DNA from: a virus
Reading direction: 5' to 3' (one strand)
Virus record (IMG/VR): IMGVR_UViG_3300036985_001562
Location: 1 to 29,637 of that record
Length of the DNA stretch: 29,637 bases
Positions 17,563 through 24,329 of this stretch are shown piece after piece. The translations under genes and the position numbers were made by a program. The notes beneath the pieces were generated by a model. That model did no database searches and was not told the DNA's origin. It was given only the letters and a program-made list of their open reading frames with translations. Every line of letters starts with the position of its first letter. Position 1 is the first letter of the stretch.

Positions 17563-18041
17563 AAAAAAACCATTGCACCGAGATAATAATTACAACTTAC
17601 ATCTAGCATCATTTCTTCAAATGCGTTTTGTTCTTGATAGGGTAGTACATCGTACAAATCGTGAGCGTTTCTTTTAAACCAATTTCTTTTTCGTTTGGTT
17701 AATGGGCGATACAAAACCGCTAATGCTTTATTCCAAGTATCGGGTTTTTTTAAATACTCTTCTAAATGCATAAACTCGTTTGAAGTTATGACATCGAGAT
17801 TTGGAATAAAACCAAATGAAATGCCATCGTGTTTAAATATCTTTTCAAATGATACATCACCTTGCATTAATTCTTTTAAAATATTAATGATTTGGTTGTA
17901 TTCTTTTGATGGTAAAAGTTTAGGGTTTGCAAAATTGCAAAGGTGTATGATATAATCGTCGTATGTCTTATCGCTGTTTTCAAAAGCAATAAACTGTCGC
18001 ATCGTAATATCTTTTAATGATGTAGGTATGTTAATTTCCAT
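17448..18041 (-). CDS. Tail assembly chaperone-like protein, zero-frame product
   Basis: 197 aa. N-terminal acidic, helical region followed by R-N-A-H-D-L-Y-D-V-L-P-Y-Q-E-Q-N-A-F and Y-Y-L-G-A-M-V-F-F-Y. The gene lies between terminase and the tail module, where lambda-like phages carry the G/GT pair that holds the tape measure during tail assembly. As in that pair, a slippery homopolymer (nine T at 17561-17569) near codon 160 allows a -1 shift into a longer product. After the slip site the zero frame encodes a low-complexity Lys/Thr/Ser tail. The role is inferred from position and the frameshift arrangement. Confidence 0.6.
   Translation of the reverse strand: MEINIPTSLKDITMRQFIAFENSDKTYDDYIIHLCNFANPKLLPSKEYNQIINILKELMQGDVSFEKIFKHDGISFGFIPNLDVITSNEFMHLEEYLKKPDTWNKALAVLYRPLTKRKRNWFKRNAHDLYDVLPYQEQNAFEEMMLDVSCNYYLGAMVFFYNLGNDLLIYMQDYSKQLVSKTKKKTTSTTSGVGTLV
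17561..17570 (-). promoter_or_regulatory. Slippery site for -1 ribosomal frameshift
   Basis: Minus-strand reading GTT-TTT-TTT-TAC, a run of nine T. The P- and A-site codons TTT-TTT can re-pair perfectly after a -1 slip, giving TTA-CAA-TTT. Polymerase slippage on the same run would have the same effect. Confidence 0.65.
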
Positions 18042-18071
18042 ACCTTAATAACGACAAAAATTGGTTTTGTT

Positions 18072-19280
18072 TTAACGGATGTCGTACTTGCCTTTATTGA
18101 GTAAATGCTTTCTCGATTGAATAGCTAAAGACAAACTTATTACACTATCGTCGTGTACTCCTTGCGGTGCGCTGTATTGAACGTTTCTTGTAGTTTGGTT
18201 ATAGATATAAGTAAACGCTTCAAGTTCGTCTATAAGCCATTGTATGTCTAAAATAGTTATATCCTTTTGTTCAAACAAAACTGCTAAATCTTCAATCATT
18301 ATAGGCTTTGTTTTTGTAGTAGTCATAAACGGTTCGACTAATCGTTTGCATTTCTTTTGTAGCATCTCAAAGAACACATCACCTTGGTTGTTTACCTCTA
18401 CATAAGTCTTTGCTTGGTATTCGTTTATTGCGTTTGCAACCTTATCAATTATCTTGCTCCATTCGTCTTGCCTCCAGCGTTCACAATAAACAGTTTGATT
18501 GTTTTCGTTTACAATAGTTAGCACGGTGTAATCGTCTGCCCTACCAATATCCAAACCTCCAAAGTATTTAGTAGATTTTTTAGGTTCTGAAATGCAATCC
18601 CTAACGTTGGCAAATAAACCGCTTGCGTTATCTATAAATTCAGCTAAATATTCTTGTTTAAAAACGTGAGATGGCAAAGACCTTTTACGCTCCTCTAAAT
18701 CTAAAGCATTTATAAAAGGTGTATCGTAAGATGTAAAATGAAAGTACTTATACCTATCGTCATAGTTAGGTTGCAATGATAGTTTGTAAAAATGATTTTT
18801 ACCTTTTGGAGTTGATATAAACAAAACCTTTTTGCCTTTAACTAATACGGTTGCAGATAATACTTCGCTCCATAGTTCTTCACGGGTAAATGCATACTCA
18901 TCGATTATAAGATAGTCGAAAGTATTACCACGAATATTGTCAGGGCGTTCTCCACTAAAAAAGCTAATAGTAGATTTAAAACCTTTGACCGTTAATTCAG
19001 TTTGATTATATTCAAATAATCCACTATTAATTGTGGCTTTTTCAAGTTCTGAAAATACTTTCTTGCCTTGCTTATAAATTGGAGTTACCCAAGCGATATT
19101 GCAACCGCTATCGTTAATTGCCCAATCTAACATTTGATTAATACCTAGCATCGTTTTTCCAAACTGTCTGCCGATATTTAGTATGTAGTATTTATACGGT
19201 TCATTCCTTATTGAATGATGTATTGATTTTTGGTTTTGGTGTGGCTTATAACCTTTAATTGTATCACTCATCAAATTCAA
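18072..19280 (-). CDS. terL: Terminase large subunit
   Basis: 402 aa. ATPase domain: Walker A G-R-Q-F-G-K-T at 37-43, Walker B Y-L-I-I-D-E at 123-128, coupling motif I-S-T-P near 155-158. Nuclease domain of the RNase H-like fold: L-D-I-G-R-A-D-D with Asp244, E-V-N-N-Q-G-D near 295-301, and V-H-D-D at 376-379. Together these pump DNA into proheads and cut concatemers. The first ATG at 19280 lies 17 bp inside the small-subunit gene; a second ATG three codons later is also possible. Length is slightly short but all key motifs are present. Confidence 0.95.
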   Translation of the reverse strand: MNLMSDTIKGYKPHQNQKSIHHSIRNEPYKYYILNIGRQFGKTMLGINQMLDWAINDSGCNIAWVTPIYKQGKKVFSELEKATINSGLFEYNQTELTVKGFKSTISFFSGERPDNIRGNTFDYLIIDEYAFTREELWSEVLSATVLVKGKKVLFISTPKGKNHFYKLSLQPNYDDRYKYFHFTSYDTPFINALDLEERKRSLPSHVFKQEYLAEFIDNASGLFANVRDCISEPKKSTKYFGGLDIGRADDYTVLTIVNENNQTVYCERWRQDEWSKIIDKVANAINEYQAKTYVEVNNQGDVFFEMLQKKCKRLVEPFMTTTKTKPIMIEDLAVLFEQKDITILDIQWLIDELEAFTYIYNQTTRNVQYSAPQGVHDDSVISLSLAIQSRKHLLNKGKYDIR

Positions 19281-19668
19281 ACTTCGTAACCTTTACATCG
19301 GTTTGAGTTTTCTCGACTAGGTTGTTTAACCTTTGTGTAATTGATGGGTTGTATATTCCTGCCATACCTCCCTCAATTTGGTCTGTTCTAACTGCTTTTC
19401 GTATACGTGAACAGATAGTTGAATATTCGGAGTACTTATTGTCACTATTAGCAAAATAGTTACTTAAATCGCTTATAATCTCTTGGTCGTAACACCAACA
19501 TTCAAAGCCATCAATCGTCAATGGTTTTTCTTTTTCTCTATAAACATCGGTTGCATCTTTGCCTACCCAATCTTTAACAATAATAGGATTGCCTTTTACG
19601 TGCTTTCTATATTGTAAAAAGTAATCCCACAATAATTCGGGTGTTTCTATATATTTTTTTTTACCCAT
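19264..19668 (-). CDS. terS: Terminase small subunit / DNA-packaging protein
   Basis: 134 aa. The pattern I-E-T-P-E-L-L-W-D-Y-F near the N-terminus, V-K-D-W-V-G-K-D-A (about 32-40), P-L-T-I-D-G-F-E, and G-G-M-A-G-I-Y-N-P-S-I-T-Q-R-L-N (about 100-115) matches the Gp3-like packaging proteins common in Bacteroidota phages. The small subunit recognises the viral DNA and regulates the large subunit. It directly precedes and overlaps terL, which fits. Confidence 0.8.
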   Translation of the reverse strand: MGKKKYIETPELLWDYFLQYRKHVKGNPIIVKDWVGKDATDVYREKEKPLTIDGFECWCYDQEIISDLSNYFANSDNKYSEYSTICSRIRKAVRTDQIEGGMAGIYNPSITQRLNNLVEKTQTDVKVTKFEFDE

Positions 19669-19944
19669 TTATTGACATTCTATTTTATAATAGCTATTGC
19701 TATCTAATTGAACATATTGTCCTGTCGCTAAATTGCAATCCATTTGCGTTGCTGTTTCTTCTGCTATAAAAGTATAACCCCAAATAGGCTGAACTCCGCC
19801 CATACCCCAACCAACAACACCGTAATCGTAATACACCTTTTTACAAGTACAATCGTTTGTGCTTGGTGCTAGTGCATCGTCATTTGAGCAAGTGCTTGAC
19901 ATTAATGCAAATGCCAAAACACATAATAATAATTTAGTTTTCAT
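19669..19944 (-). CDS. Predicted surface lipoprotein
   Basis: 91 aa. A short basic start and hydrophobic core (L-L-L-C-V-L-A-F-A-L-M) lead to Cys19 followed by S-N-D-D, which fits the Bacteroidota lipoprotein export signal (Cys then Ser/Asp-rich residues) that sends lipoproteins to the cell surface. The -1 residue is Thr rather than Gly/Ala/Ser, so the lipobox is imperfect. The mature part is about 70 residues with four further Cys. It lies between a Cys-rich protein gene (11-bp overlap) and terS. A role in superinfection exclusion or host-surface change is possible; nothing in the sequence proves it. Confidence 0.6.
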   Translation of the reverse strand: MKTKLLLCVLAFALMSSTCSNDDALAPSTNDCTCKKVYYDYGVVGWGMGGVQPIWGYTFIAEETATQMDCNLATGQYVQLDSNSYYKIECQ

Positions 19945-20269
19945 AATCTAATTTGTTTAGTTTTTTTATAATTGATTTCCAAACACCACTACATCCCGTG
20001 CAAGGTACAAATGGTTTAACTTGATATATATCAAAATACATACCAATAAGTTCTGACTGTTGTTTTGTTGTGAGTTCGTTGTGTTCTACACTAAAGAAAT
20101 CTTGCAAGTATAACTTTTCTTCATCTGTCAACTCTCTAGTTCCAAAAGGTACTAATTTATTTAATGCATCTTGTCTTTTCTTACAACCCTCGCAAGGTTC
20201 AATTCCAACTGCATCTGTAATAGTTGCTATAACATCACCTAATCCTTTTATTTTTTTTGGTCTAGCCAT
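19934..20269 (-). CDS. Cys-rich phage protein with two CxxC pairs
   Basis: 111 aa. The N-terminus is basic (A-R-P-K-K-I-K) followed by G-L-G-D-V-I-A-T-I-T-D-A-V-G-I, a phrase recurrent in uncharacterised proteins of Bacteroidota phages. Two pairs, P-C-E-G-C near 26-30 and P-C-T-G-C near 90-94, could bind one zinc ion. The start lies 22 bp inside the sigma factor gene, and the end overlaps the lipoprotein gene. Nucleic-acid binding or a role in late expression is a guess from context. Confidence 0.6.
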   Translation of the reverse strand: MARPKKIKGLGDVIATITDAVGIEPCEGCKKRQDALNKLVPFGTRELTDEEKLYLQDFFSVEHNELTTKQQSELIGMYFDIYQVKPFVPCTGCSGVWKSIIKKLNKLDYEN

Positions 20270-20706
20270 AATCGTAAATCGTTTTTAGTTTTCTTAATTG
20301 TTTTATTTATAGTTTCAAAACTTATATCTGTTTGTCTTGCTAACTCTCTTTGGCTTATTACTTGTGTAACTTTTAATGTTTCTCTTTCAAAGTACGGTAA
20401 GCTATTAACCTCTTTTAATATTAGTTCTTTTAAGAAATCGGTTTCATTGCAATATATTTCGTCTTTAACTTGTATATTTTCAATGTCATTGGTTACCGTT
20501 TCAATCTTTCTTTTTTTTATGCTGTCTAAAAATAATGAACGGATTGCAAAAAATACATAATAATCGTTTAAAACCTTTTCACCATCGTAATTAGAGAATT
20601 TAAGATACATATCTTGAACGAGGTCATCGGCTGTCATTTTGTTACCGCATATTTGAAATGCCATTTTTCGCCAATCCTTATCTCTTTTTGCAAGTTCTTT
20701 TAGCAT
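20248..20706 (-). CDS. Small sigma-70 family (ECF-like) sigma factor
   Basis: 152 aa. Region 2 is visible at about 10-65, with T-A-D-D-L-V-Q-D-M-Y-L-K-F as the core-binding and -10 recognition helix; region 4 at about 95-148 has an HTH: S-Q-R-E-L-A-R-Q-T-D-I-S-F-E-T-I-N-K-T-I-K-K. No anti-sigma partner is seen nearby. It is the second gene of the leftward operon whose later genes build the virion, so redirecting host RNA polymerase to late promoters is the likely role. A cognate late promoter could not be identified by eye. Confidence 0.75.
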   Translation of the reverse strand: MLKELAKRDKDWRKMAFQICGNKMTADDLVQDMYLKFSNYDGEKVLNDYYVFFAIRSLFLDSIKKRKIETVTNDIENIQVKDEIYCNETDFLKELILKEVNSLPYFERETLKVTQVISQRELARQTDISFETINKTIKKTKNDLRLWLDQKK

Positions 20707-20925
20707 CTAATTAAATCCTAAAGTTTTTAATGCCAAAACATTTTTAATATGCTGGAATAGATTTTCGCTATATTCTAACTCATATATCTGACCGCTCAAA
20801 ATAACACCGATATAACCATCCTCGTTTACAAATACTCCCTGCGCTTGGTTCTCGTCAAAATGGAAGTCAGTTAAGTATTCATCCTCGTCTGTCAATCCGT
20901 ACATTAGTAACTTTGCGACTACCAT
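20707..20925 (-). CDS. 72-aa acidic protein, first gene of the leftward operon
   Basis: 72 aa, Asp/Glu-rich in the first half (D-E-D-E-Y-L-T-D), then a small beta-like region (V-F-V-N-E-D-G-Y-I-G-V-I-L) and a helical end. The gene starts 18 nt past the promoter box at 20943-20950 and ends directly before the sigma factor start. Family not recognised. Being first in a virus-wide late operon, it could be a regulator. Confidence 0.6.
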   Translation of the reverse strand: MVVAKLLMYGLTDEDEYLTDFHFDENQAQGVFVNEDGYIGVILSGQIYELEYSENLFQHIKNVLALKTLGFN

Positions 20926-20942
20926 AATTATATTAATTTAAA

Positions 20943-20950
20943 CAAATGTA
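20943..20950 (-). promoter_or_regulatory. Leftward promoter -7 box
   Basis: Minus strand TACATTTG, matching TAnnTTTG, with the ATG at 20925 only 18 nt further. Start of transcription would be about 11 nt before the gene. The -33 element is weak. This is the only TAnnTTTG match noticed ahead of the late block. Confidence 0.6.
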
Positions 20951-20993
20951 CAAAAAAAATACTTACTTATACTGTTTTATTGAAATAATTATT

Positions 20994-21001
20994 TATATTT
21001 G
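20994..21001 (+). promoter_or_regulatory. Rightward promoter -7 box upstream of the attenuator hairpin
   Basis: TATATTTG matches the -7 consensus, but no TTTG is present at the expected -33 distance. A transcript begun near 21007 would meet the terminator at 21036-21066 after about 60 nt. Confidence 0.4.
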
Positions 21002-21035
21002 TTGCTCATAGTTTTGAAGTTTGATTTAGTTCATT

Positions 21036-21066
21036 AAATGCTCGGTAGAAATATCGGGCATTTTTT
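21036..21066 (+). terminator. Intrinsic terminator/attenuator with GAAA tetraloop
   Basis: A 12-bp stem (21036-21047 with 21052-21063, two G-T wobbles) closed by a GAAA tetraloop and ending in six T (21061-21066). On the opposite strand no T run follows, so it acts on rightward transcription only. It stands between the two rightward promoter boxes in the divergent control region and would insulate the 21128 promoter from upstream reading. Confidence 0.75.
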
Positions 21067-21127
21067 GTCTAATAAACCCAATGAAATAAGGGAAAGTAAA
21101 AATAAATTGAAAATAAACTTGAAAAAG

Positions 21128-21158
21128 TTTGTGTAATCAAAATATGGATGTATATTTG
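21128..21158 (+). promoter_or_regulatory. Main rightward (early) promoter, exact Bacteroidota consensus
   Basis: TTTG at 21128-21131, a 19-bp spacer, and TATATTTG at 21151-21158 match the -33/-7 consensus exactly. Transcription would start near 21164 and produce a leader of about 40 nt with a weak hairpin (AGATAA/TTATCT, 21164-21169 with 21184-21189) before the first early gene at 21205. Its resemblance to the host consensus suggests it is read by host polymerase immediately after infection. Confidence 0.85.
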
Positions 21159-21204
21159 TACTCAGATAACAACAACGAAGTTTTTATCTTAAAAATTAGA
21201 AATT

Positions 21205-21417
21205 ATGACAACTATTCAATCACACAAAGCACATTCTAAAGTAGCAAACTTTTTAAGAAACGCAGGTTATAAAGCAACTTGTGTTTTTAATAAAGATTTT
21301 GATTTTAATCAATATGAAATACAAATAAAAGGTATTTCAGAAAATGAATTAAAAGAAGTATCTAATGTAGTGTTTGGGATTTTTAATAATACAATGATTA
21401 ATTTAATAAAATGTTAA
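21205..21417 (+). CDS. First early protein, 70 aa, unknown
   Basis: 70 aa. A basic N-terminal half (S-H-K-A-H-S-K-V-A-N-F-L-R-N-A-G-Y-K) and an alternating strand/helix second half (Y-E-I-Q-I-K-G-I-S-E-N-E-L-K-E-V) suggest a small alpha/beta fold. It is the first gene after the exact-consensus early promoter; proteins in this position often shut off or redirect host functions, but no family is recognised. Confidence 0.6.
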   Translation: MTTIQSHKAHSKVANFLRNAGYKATCVFNKDFDFNQYEIQIKGISENELKEVSNVVFGIFNNTMINLIKC

Positions 21418-21593
21418 TTATGTTTTGGAAAATAATAACTTTAATCTTAGTCTATATTATACAGGCTAAGATTTGGCACAAACTCGGAGAATTAGAAGCA
21501 AAAGAAAAACAAATCCACTCTAAAATGTTAGATGAAATTATAGCAAGAGATGCTATGATAAAAGGACTTGAAAAACATATTAAAAATTCGTAA
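21411..21593 (+). CDS. Single-span membrane protein with coiled-coil tail
   Basis: 60 aa. The first 20 residues (F-W-K-I-I-T-L-I-L-V-Y-I-I-Q-A) form a membrane segment; the rest is a charged helix. The ATG at 21411 overlaps the previous gene by 7 bp; a second ATG at 21420 lies just after the previous stop and is equally plausible. Unknown function. Confidence 0.6.
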   Translation: MLIMFWKIITLILVYIIQAKIWHKLGELEAKEKQIHSKMLDEIIARDAMIKGLEKHIKNS

Positions 21594-21596
21594 ACT

Positions 21597-21686
21597 ATGA
21601 AACACTTTCTACAACACAAAAAACCTCAATTAACATTTGCATTTATTATTTTAATTTATTTTTTAACTCAATTATCAAGAATATGA
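21597..21686 (+). CDS. 29-aa single-span membrane peptide
   Basis: Begins with a basic stretch (M-K-H-F-L-Q-H-K-K-P) followed by F-A-F-I-I-L-I-Y-F-L. The stop overlaps the next ATG as ATGA at 21683-21686. Very short, but the coupled arrangement matches other small genes of this operon. Confidence 0.5.
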   Translation: MKHFLQHKKPQLTFAFIILIYFLTQLSRI

Positions 21687-21922
21687 AAACAGCAATGCAA
21701 GAATTATTTAGCCAATTAGAAATTGAGCATCCAAATTTATTTAATACAAATACTTTAGAGGGTAGAAAGTTTATAAATGATTATTACAAATTTTTTGAAT
21801 TAGAAAAGCAACAGCTAATTAATGCTCACGGAAATAAAACTAAAAAATCGTGTGGAATTTCAAATACAACATATATTTTAACAGGAGCAGAATACTACAA
21901 CAAAAATTTTGAAATACTATAA
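21683..21922 (+). CDS. 79-aa early protein, unknown
   Basis: 79 aa, mixed charge, helical N-terminal half (A-M-Q-E-L-F-S-Q-L-E-I-E), with Y-Y-K-F-F-E-L-E-K near the middle and no membrane segment. It overlaps the preceding membrane peptide by 4 bp. Family not recognised. Confidence 0.55.
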   Translation: MKTAMQELFSQLEIEHPNLFNTNTLEGRKFINDYYKFFELEKQQLINAHGNKTKKSCGISNTTYILTGAEYYNKNFEIL

Positions 21923-21924
21923 TT

Positions 21925-22080
21925 ATGAAAAACACTCACGGAGGAGCAAACAGAAATCAAGGTCGTAAATCGCCATTTGCAGAACTAACTAAAACAACTA
22001 CTTTTCGCATCCCTATTTCACAGATTGATAATGTTAAAAGAATAGTCAAAGAGTATCTTCAACAATTTAAAAAACAATAA
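21925..22080 (+). CDS. 51-aa basic protein, possible ribbon-helix-helix type
   Basis: 51 aa starting 3 nt after the previous stop. The first half is basic and Gly/Asn-rich (G-G-A-N-R-N-Q-G-R-K); the second has T-T-F-R-I-P-I-S-Q-I-D-N-V-K-R-I-V-K-E-Y, where a short strand T-F-R-I-P leads into a helix as in ribbon-helix-helix DNA-binding proteins. It is the last gene before the promoter at 22121-22151. A small DNA-binding regulator is likely; the target is unknown. Confidence 0.6.
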   Translation: MKNTHGGANRNQGRKSPFAELTKTTTFRIPISQIDNVKRIVKEYLQQFKKQ

Positions 22081-22120
22081 TTTATAATCAATATAAACAA
22101 CGCTCAAAAGTAAAATAAAT

Positions 22121-22151
22121 TTTTTTATTCAATTCAATACCTTTAAATTTG
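22121..22151 (+). promoter_or_regulatory. Putative promoter for the ERF operon
   Basis: TAAATTTG (22144-22151) matches TAnnTTTG. The -33 position (22121-22124) reads TTTT, one base from TTTG. It lies in the 95-bp gap upstream of the gene at 22176. Confidence 0.55.
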
Positions 22152-22175
22152 TTTAACTAATTAAAACTAAACACT

Positions 22176-22430
22176 ATGACACAATACAAAAACAACCCAG
22201 CAGACGAACACGATTTACAAGGCGACTTTATTCCAAACGGTTTAAGTGCTTGTTTAGATTACTACAAAGATTTTAACGATTGCGAATATTTAGAAAATGC
22301 AATTTATGAAACTGATACTAAAATATCAAAAGCACTTGATGAAATACAATACTTAATTGACTACGCTAGAGTTGGTCATAATGATTTTTTAGCAAACAAA
22401 TTAATTAACTTAAAAAACACTTTGAAATAA
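22176..22430 (+). CDS. 84-aa acidic early protein
   Basis: 84 aa, acidic and mostly helical (A-C-L-D-Y-Y-K-D-F-N-D-C-E-Y-L-E-N-A; K-A-L-D-E-I-Q-Y-L-I-D). It is the first gene after the 22121-22151 promoter, and its stop overlaps the next start by 1 bp (TAATG). Unknown function. Confidence 0.6.
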   Translation: MTQYKNNPADEHDLQGDFIPNGLSACLDYYKDFNDCEYLENAIYETDTKISKALDEIQYLIDYARVGHNDFLANKLINLKNTLK

Positions 22431-22654
22431 TGAAAAAAGGAACACAAGTAATGTTAAACGTAAATTCTTGCATTGGAGATTTAATATTCTCAAAACTATC
22501 GGATGAGAATTGGAAACTAAATGACAACCCTATCGGTATGGTTGGAACGATTTACCAAATAGGAAATAAAAAAATGAACTCTTTACCTGTATTGGTAATG
22601 TGGGCAAATGGTTTAACTAACTCTTACGAGTATAAAAATCTAATTGAACTATGA
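22430..22654 (+). CDS. 74-aa protein, possible SH3-like barrel
   Basis: 74 aa with K-K-G-T-Q-V-M-L-N-V at the start, G-M-V-G-T-I-Y-Q-I-G in the middle and V-L-V-M-W-A-N-G-L-T-N-S-Y-E-Y near the end: the order of strands expected of a small beta barrel that presents a W-x-N-G turn. Coupled to both neighbours (1- and 4-bp overlaps). Function unknown. Confidence 0.6.
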   Translation: MKKGTQVMLNVNSCIGDLIFSKLSDENWKLNDNPIGMVGTIYQIGNKKMNSLPVLVMWANGLTNSYEYKNLIEL

Positions 22655-22770
22655 AACCACAAGATAAAAAAGAACTGAATTTTATATTAAAAACAGCCAT
22701 AAAGATATTAATCGCAACGGCAATAACAACAACAATAATTTACATAACTCTTAAACTTTTAAAACTATGA
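22651..22770 (+). CDS. 39-aa single-span membrane protein
   Basis: A charged start (M-K-P-Q-D-K-K-E-L-N) is followed by one membrane segment rich in Ile and Thr. Start and stop both form ATGA overlaps with the adjacent genes (22651-22654 and 22767-22770), which is good support for translation. Unknown function. Confidence 0.6.
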   Translation: MKPQDKKELNFILKTAIKILIATAITTTIIYITLKLLKL

Positions 22771-22967
22771 ACGATTTACTAAAATTTCAAGCAGAACAAA
22801 TACTAGCATTGCAAACTCGTAACGCTTATTTGGAAAATGAATTGATACAAGCTAAAAATATACTTCAAGACATCATTAATGATTGGGAAGTAATAGAGCC
22901 AACTACAAACGTACTTGATACGATGTTTGACAATCCAATGGAGCAACTAGATAACTTATTAAAATAA
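22767..22967 (+). CDS. 66-aa coiled-coil protein
   Basis: 66 aa, nearly all helical with Leu/Ile at heptad spacing (L-L-K-F-Q-A-E-Q-I-L-A-L-Q), acidic at the C-terminus. It ends 8 bp before the ERF gene. Could be a small oligomerisation or regulatory partner in recombination; not recognised. Confidence 0.55.
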   Translation: MNDLLKFQAEQILALQTRNAYLENELIQAKNILQDIINDWEVIEPTTNVLDTMFDNPMEQLDNLLK

Positions 22968-22975
22968 TTATAACT

Positions 22976-23500
22976 ATGAAAAACATTGCAACCGCTTTAG
23001 TAAAAGCACAGTCAGAAATGAGCAACCCAAAGAAAGGTAATACAAACCCTTTTTTTAAATCAAAATACGCTGATTTAAACGCAGTTCGTGAAGCAGTAAT
23101 ACCAATACTTAACGAGAATGGAATTAGCGTATTACAACCGCTTGTTCACGTTGATGGTAAAAACTTTGTCAATACTATTCTACTTCACGAAAGCGGAGAA
23201 CTAATGGAAAGTTTTACTGAAATAATATACAACAAGCAAAACGACGCACAAGCGCAAGGTAGCGGAATAACTTATGCACGTAGATACGGTTTACAATCCT
23301 TTGTTTGTGTTGGTGCAGACGATGACGATGGCAACAAAGCAAGTCAACAACCAGCTATTAATGTATCACGTTTAGAAGAAAAATTAAAAGCGTGTACAAC
23401 GGTTGATGAATTAGGTAAAGTTTACAAATCATTTACTACTATTGAACAAAGCGCAGTCGCTAAATTAACAACTGAATTAAAATTAAAACTAACTAAATAA
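22976..23500 (+). CDS. erf: ERF-family single-strand annealing protein
   Basis: 174 aa. Hallmarks of the ERF recombinase family are present: F-F-K-S-K-Y-A-D-L-N-A-V at 26-37, and A-Q-G-S-G-I-T-Y-A-R-R-Y-G-L (about 93-106) followed by an acidic cluster A-D-D-D-D-G-N. ERF proteins form rings that anneal complementary single strands and promote circularisation and recombination of phage genomes. The N-terminal domain is complete and the C-terminal part is short compared with P22 Erf. It is followed by a coupled gene (TAATG) of unknown type and by an SSB-like protein. Confidence 0.9.
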   Translation: MKNIATALVKAQSEMSNPKKGNTNPFFKSKYADLNAVREAVIPILNENGISVLQPLVHVDGKNFVNTILLHESGELMESFTEIIYNKQNDAQAQGSGITYARRYGLQSFVCVGADDDDGNKASQQPAINVSRLEEKLKACTTVDELGKVYKSFTTIEQSAVAKLTTELKLKLTK

Positions 23501-23946
23501 TGGGAGCAACAAGTGAAATGCACATAGCATTAAGAGCCGAAGAAATGGCAACAATGTACGAGCCAACTTTTACTAAAAAAGAGGCAGTACAAACAGGAGT
23601 GGAATTAGTAAACAATTTACTAGAAAGTGGTTCAGTAGACAAAATGCAATTTATGGCGAACCTATGTAGGTTGAAAGAAGTTGTTAATTCTGCTGATAGT
23701 GAAATGCGTAAACACTTACCACAAGAAAAATCAAATATTTGGGGAGTTGAATTTACACCTGTAAACGGTGGTAACACAATCAACTATGCAGATGATGAAA
23801 TCTACCAACAGTTAAAAGCTGATTTAGATGCGAGAGCCGATTTACTAAAGTTGGCTCAAACACAAACGATAATTGATGCTTATGGAAACGATGTGCCAAA
23901 AGTATCAACAACACCGAGAAAGTCATCGATAACAATTAAATTTTAA
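23500..23946 (+). CDS. Conserved-looking ERF-operon protein, unknown
   Basis: 148 aa, mostly helical, ending in V-P-K-V-S-T-T-P-R-K-S-S-I-T-I-K-F. The end (strand after a basic turn) recurs in proteins next to recombinases in Bacteroidota phages. No exonuclease motif is visible, yet its position between ERF and SSB is where a nuclease or a nuclease cofactor usually stands. It shares one base with the ERF stop, so the two are probably made in equal amounts. Confidence 0.6.
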   Translation: MGATSEMHIALRAEEMATMYEPTFTKKEAVQTGVELVNNLLESGSVDKMQFMANLCRLKEVVNSADSEMRKHLPQEKSNIWGVEFTPVNGGNTINYADDEIYQQLKADLDARADLLKLAQTQTIIDAYGNDVPKVSTTPRKSSITIKF

Positions 23947-23957
23947 AACAATTAAAA

Positions 23958-24329
23958 ATGGAAGTATTAGGAAAGATTAAAATGATTGACACCACAAAAG
24001 AAGTGGGTACAAGTGGGTTTAAAAAGCGTGATTTAGTAGTTACAACAGATGAAAAATATCCACAAGATATTCTAGTACAATTTGTACAAGATGGTTGTGA
24101 TTTACTAAATGGATTTAAAGTTGGCGAAAGCGTTACAATCGGTATCAATTTGAAAGGTAGAGAATGGATGAACCCAAAAGCAGAGTTGGTTTACTTCAAC
24201 ACTATTCAAGGGTGGAAAATTAGCAAAGACACTAACGGAATTGATGCTACAAAAGTTCCTAACGCATCGGAGTTTGAACTTGCAGGAAATGCTGGAGCGG
24301 ATGACCACGATGATTTACCTTTTAATTAA
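23958..24329 (+). CDS. DUF3127 single-strand DNA-binding-like protein
   Basis: 123 aa. The segment order G-K-I-K-M-I-D-T-T, K-R-D-L-V-V-T-T, D-I-L-V-Q-F-V-Q-D and G-E-S-V-T-I-G-I-N-L-K-G-R-E-W fits DUF3127, an OB-fold family of Bacteroidota thought to be SSB-like. The tail is acidic and ends D-D-L-P-F-N, like the C-terminal tip by which SSB proteins recruit partners. It follows the ERF unit and would coat single-stranded DNA during recombination or replication. Confidence 0.8.
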   Translation: MEVLGKIKMIDTTKEVGTSGFKKRDLVVTTDEKYPQDILVQFVQDGCDLLNGFKVGESVTIGINLKGREWMNPKAELVYFNTIQGWKISKDTNGIDATKVPNASEFELAGNAGADDHDDLPFN

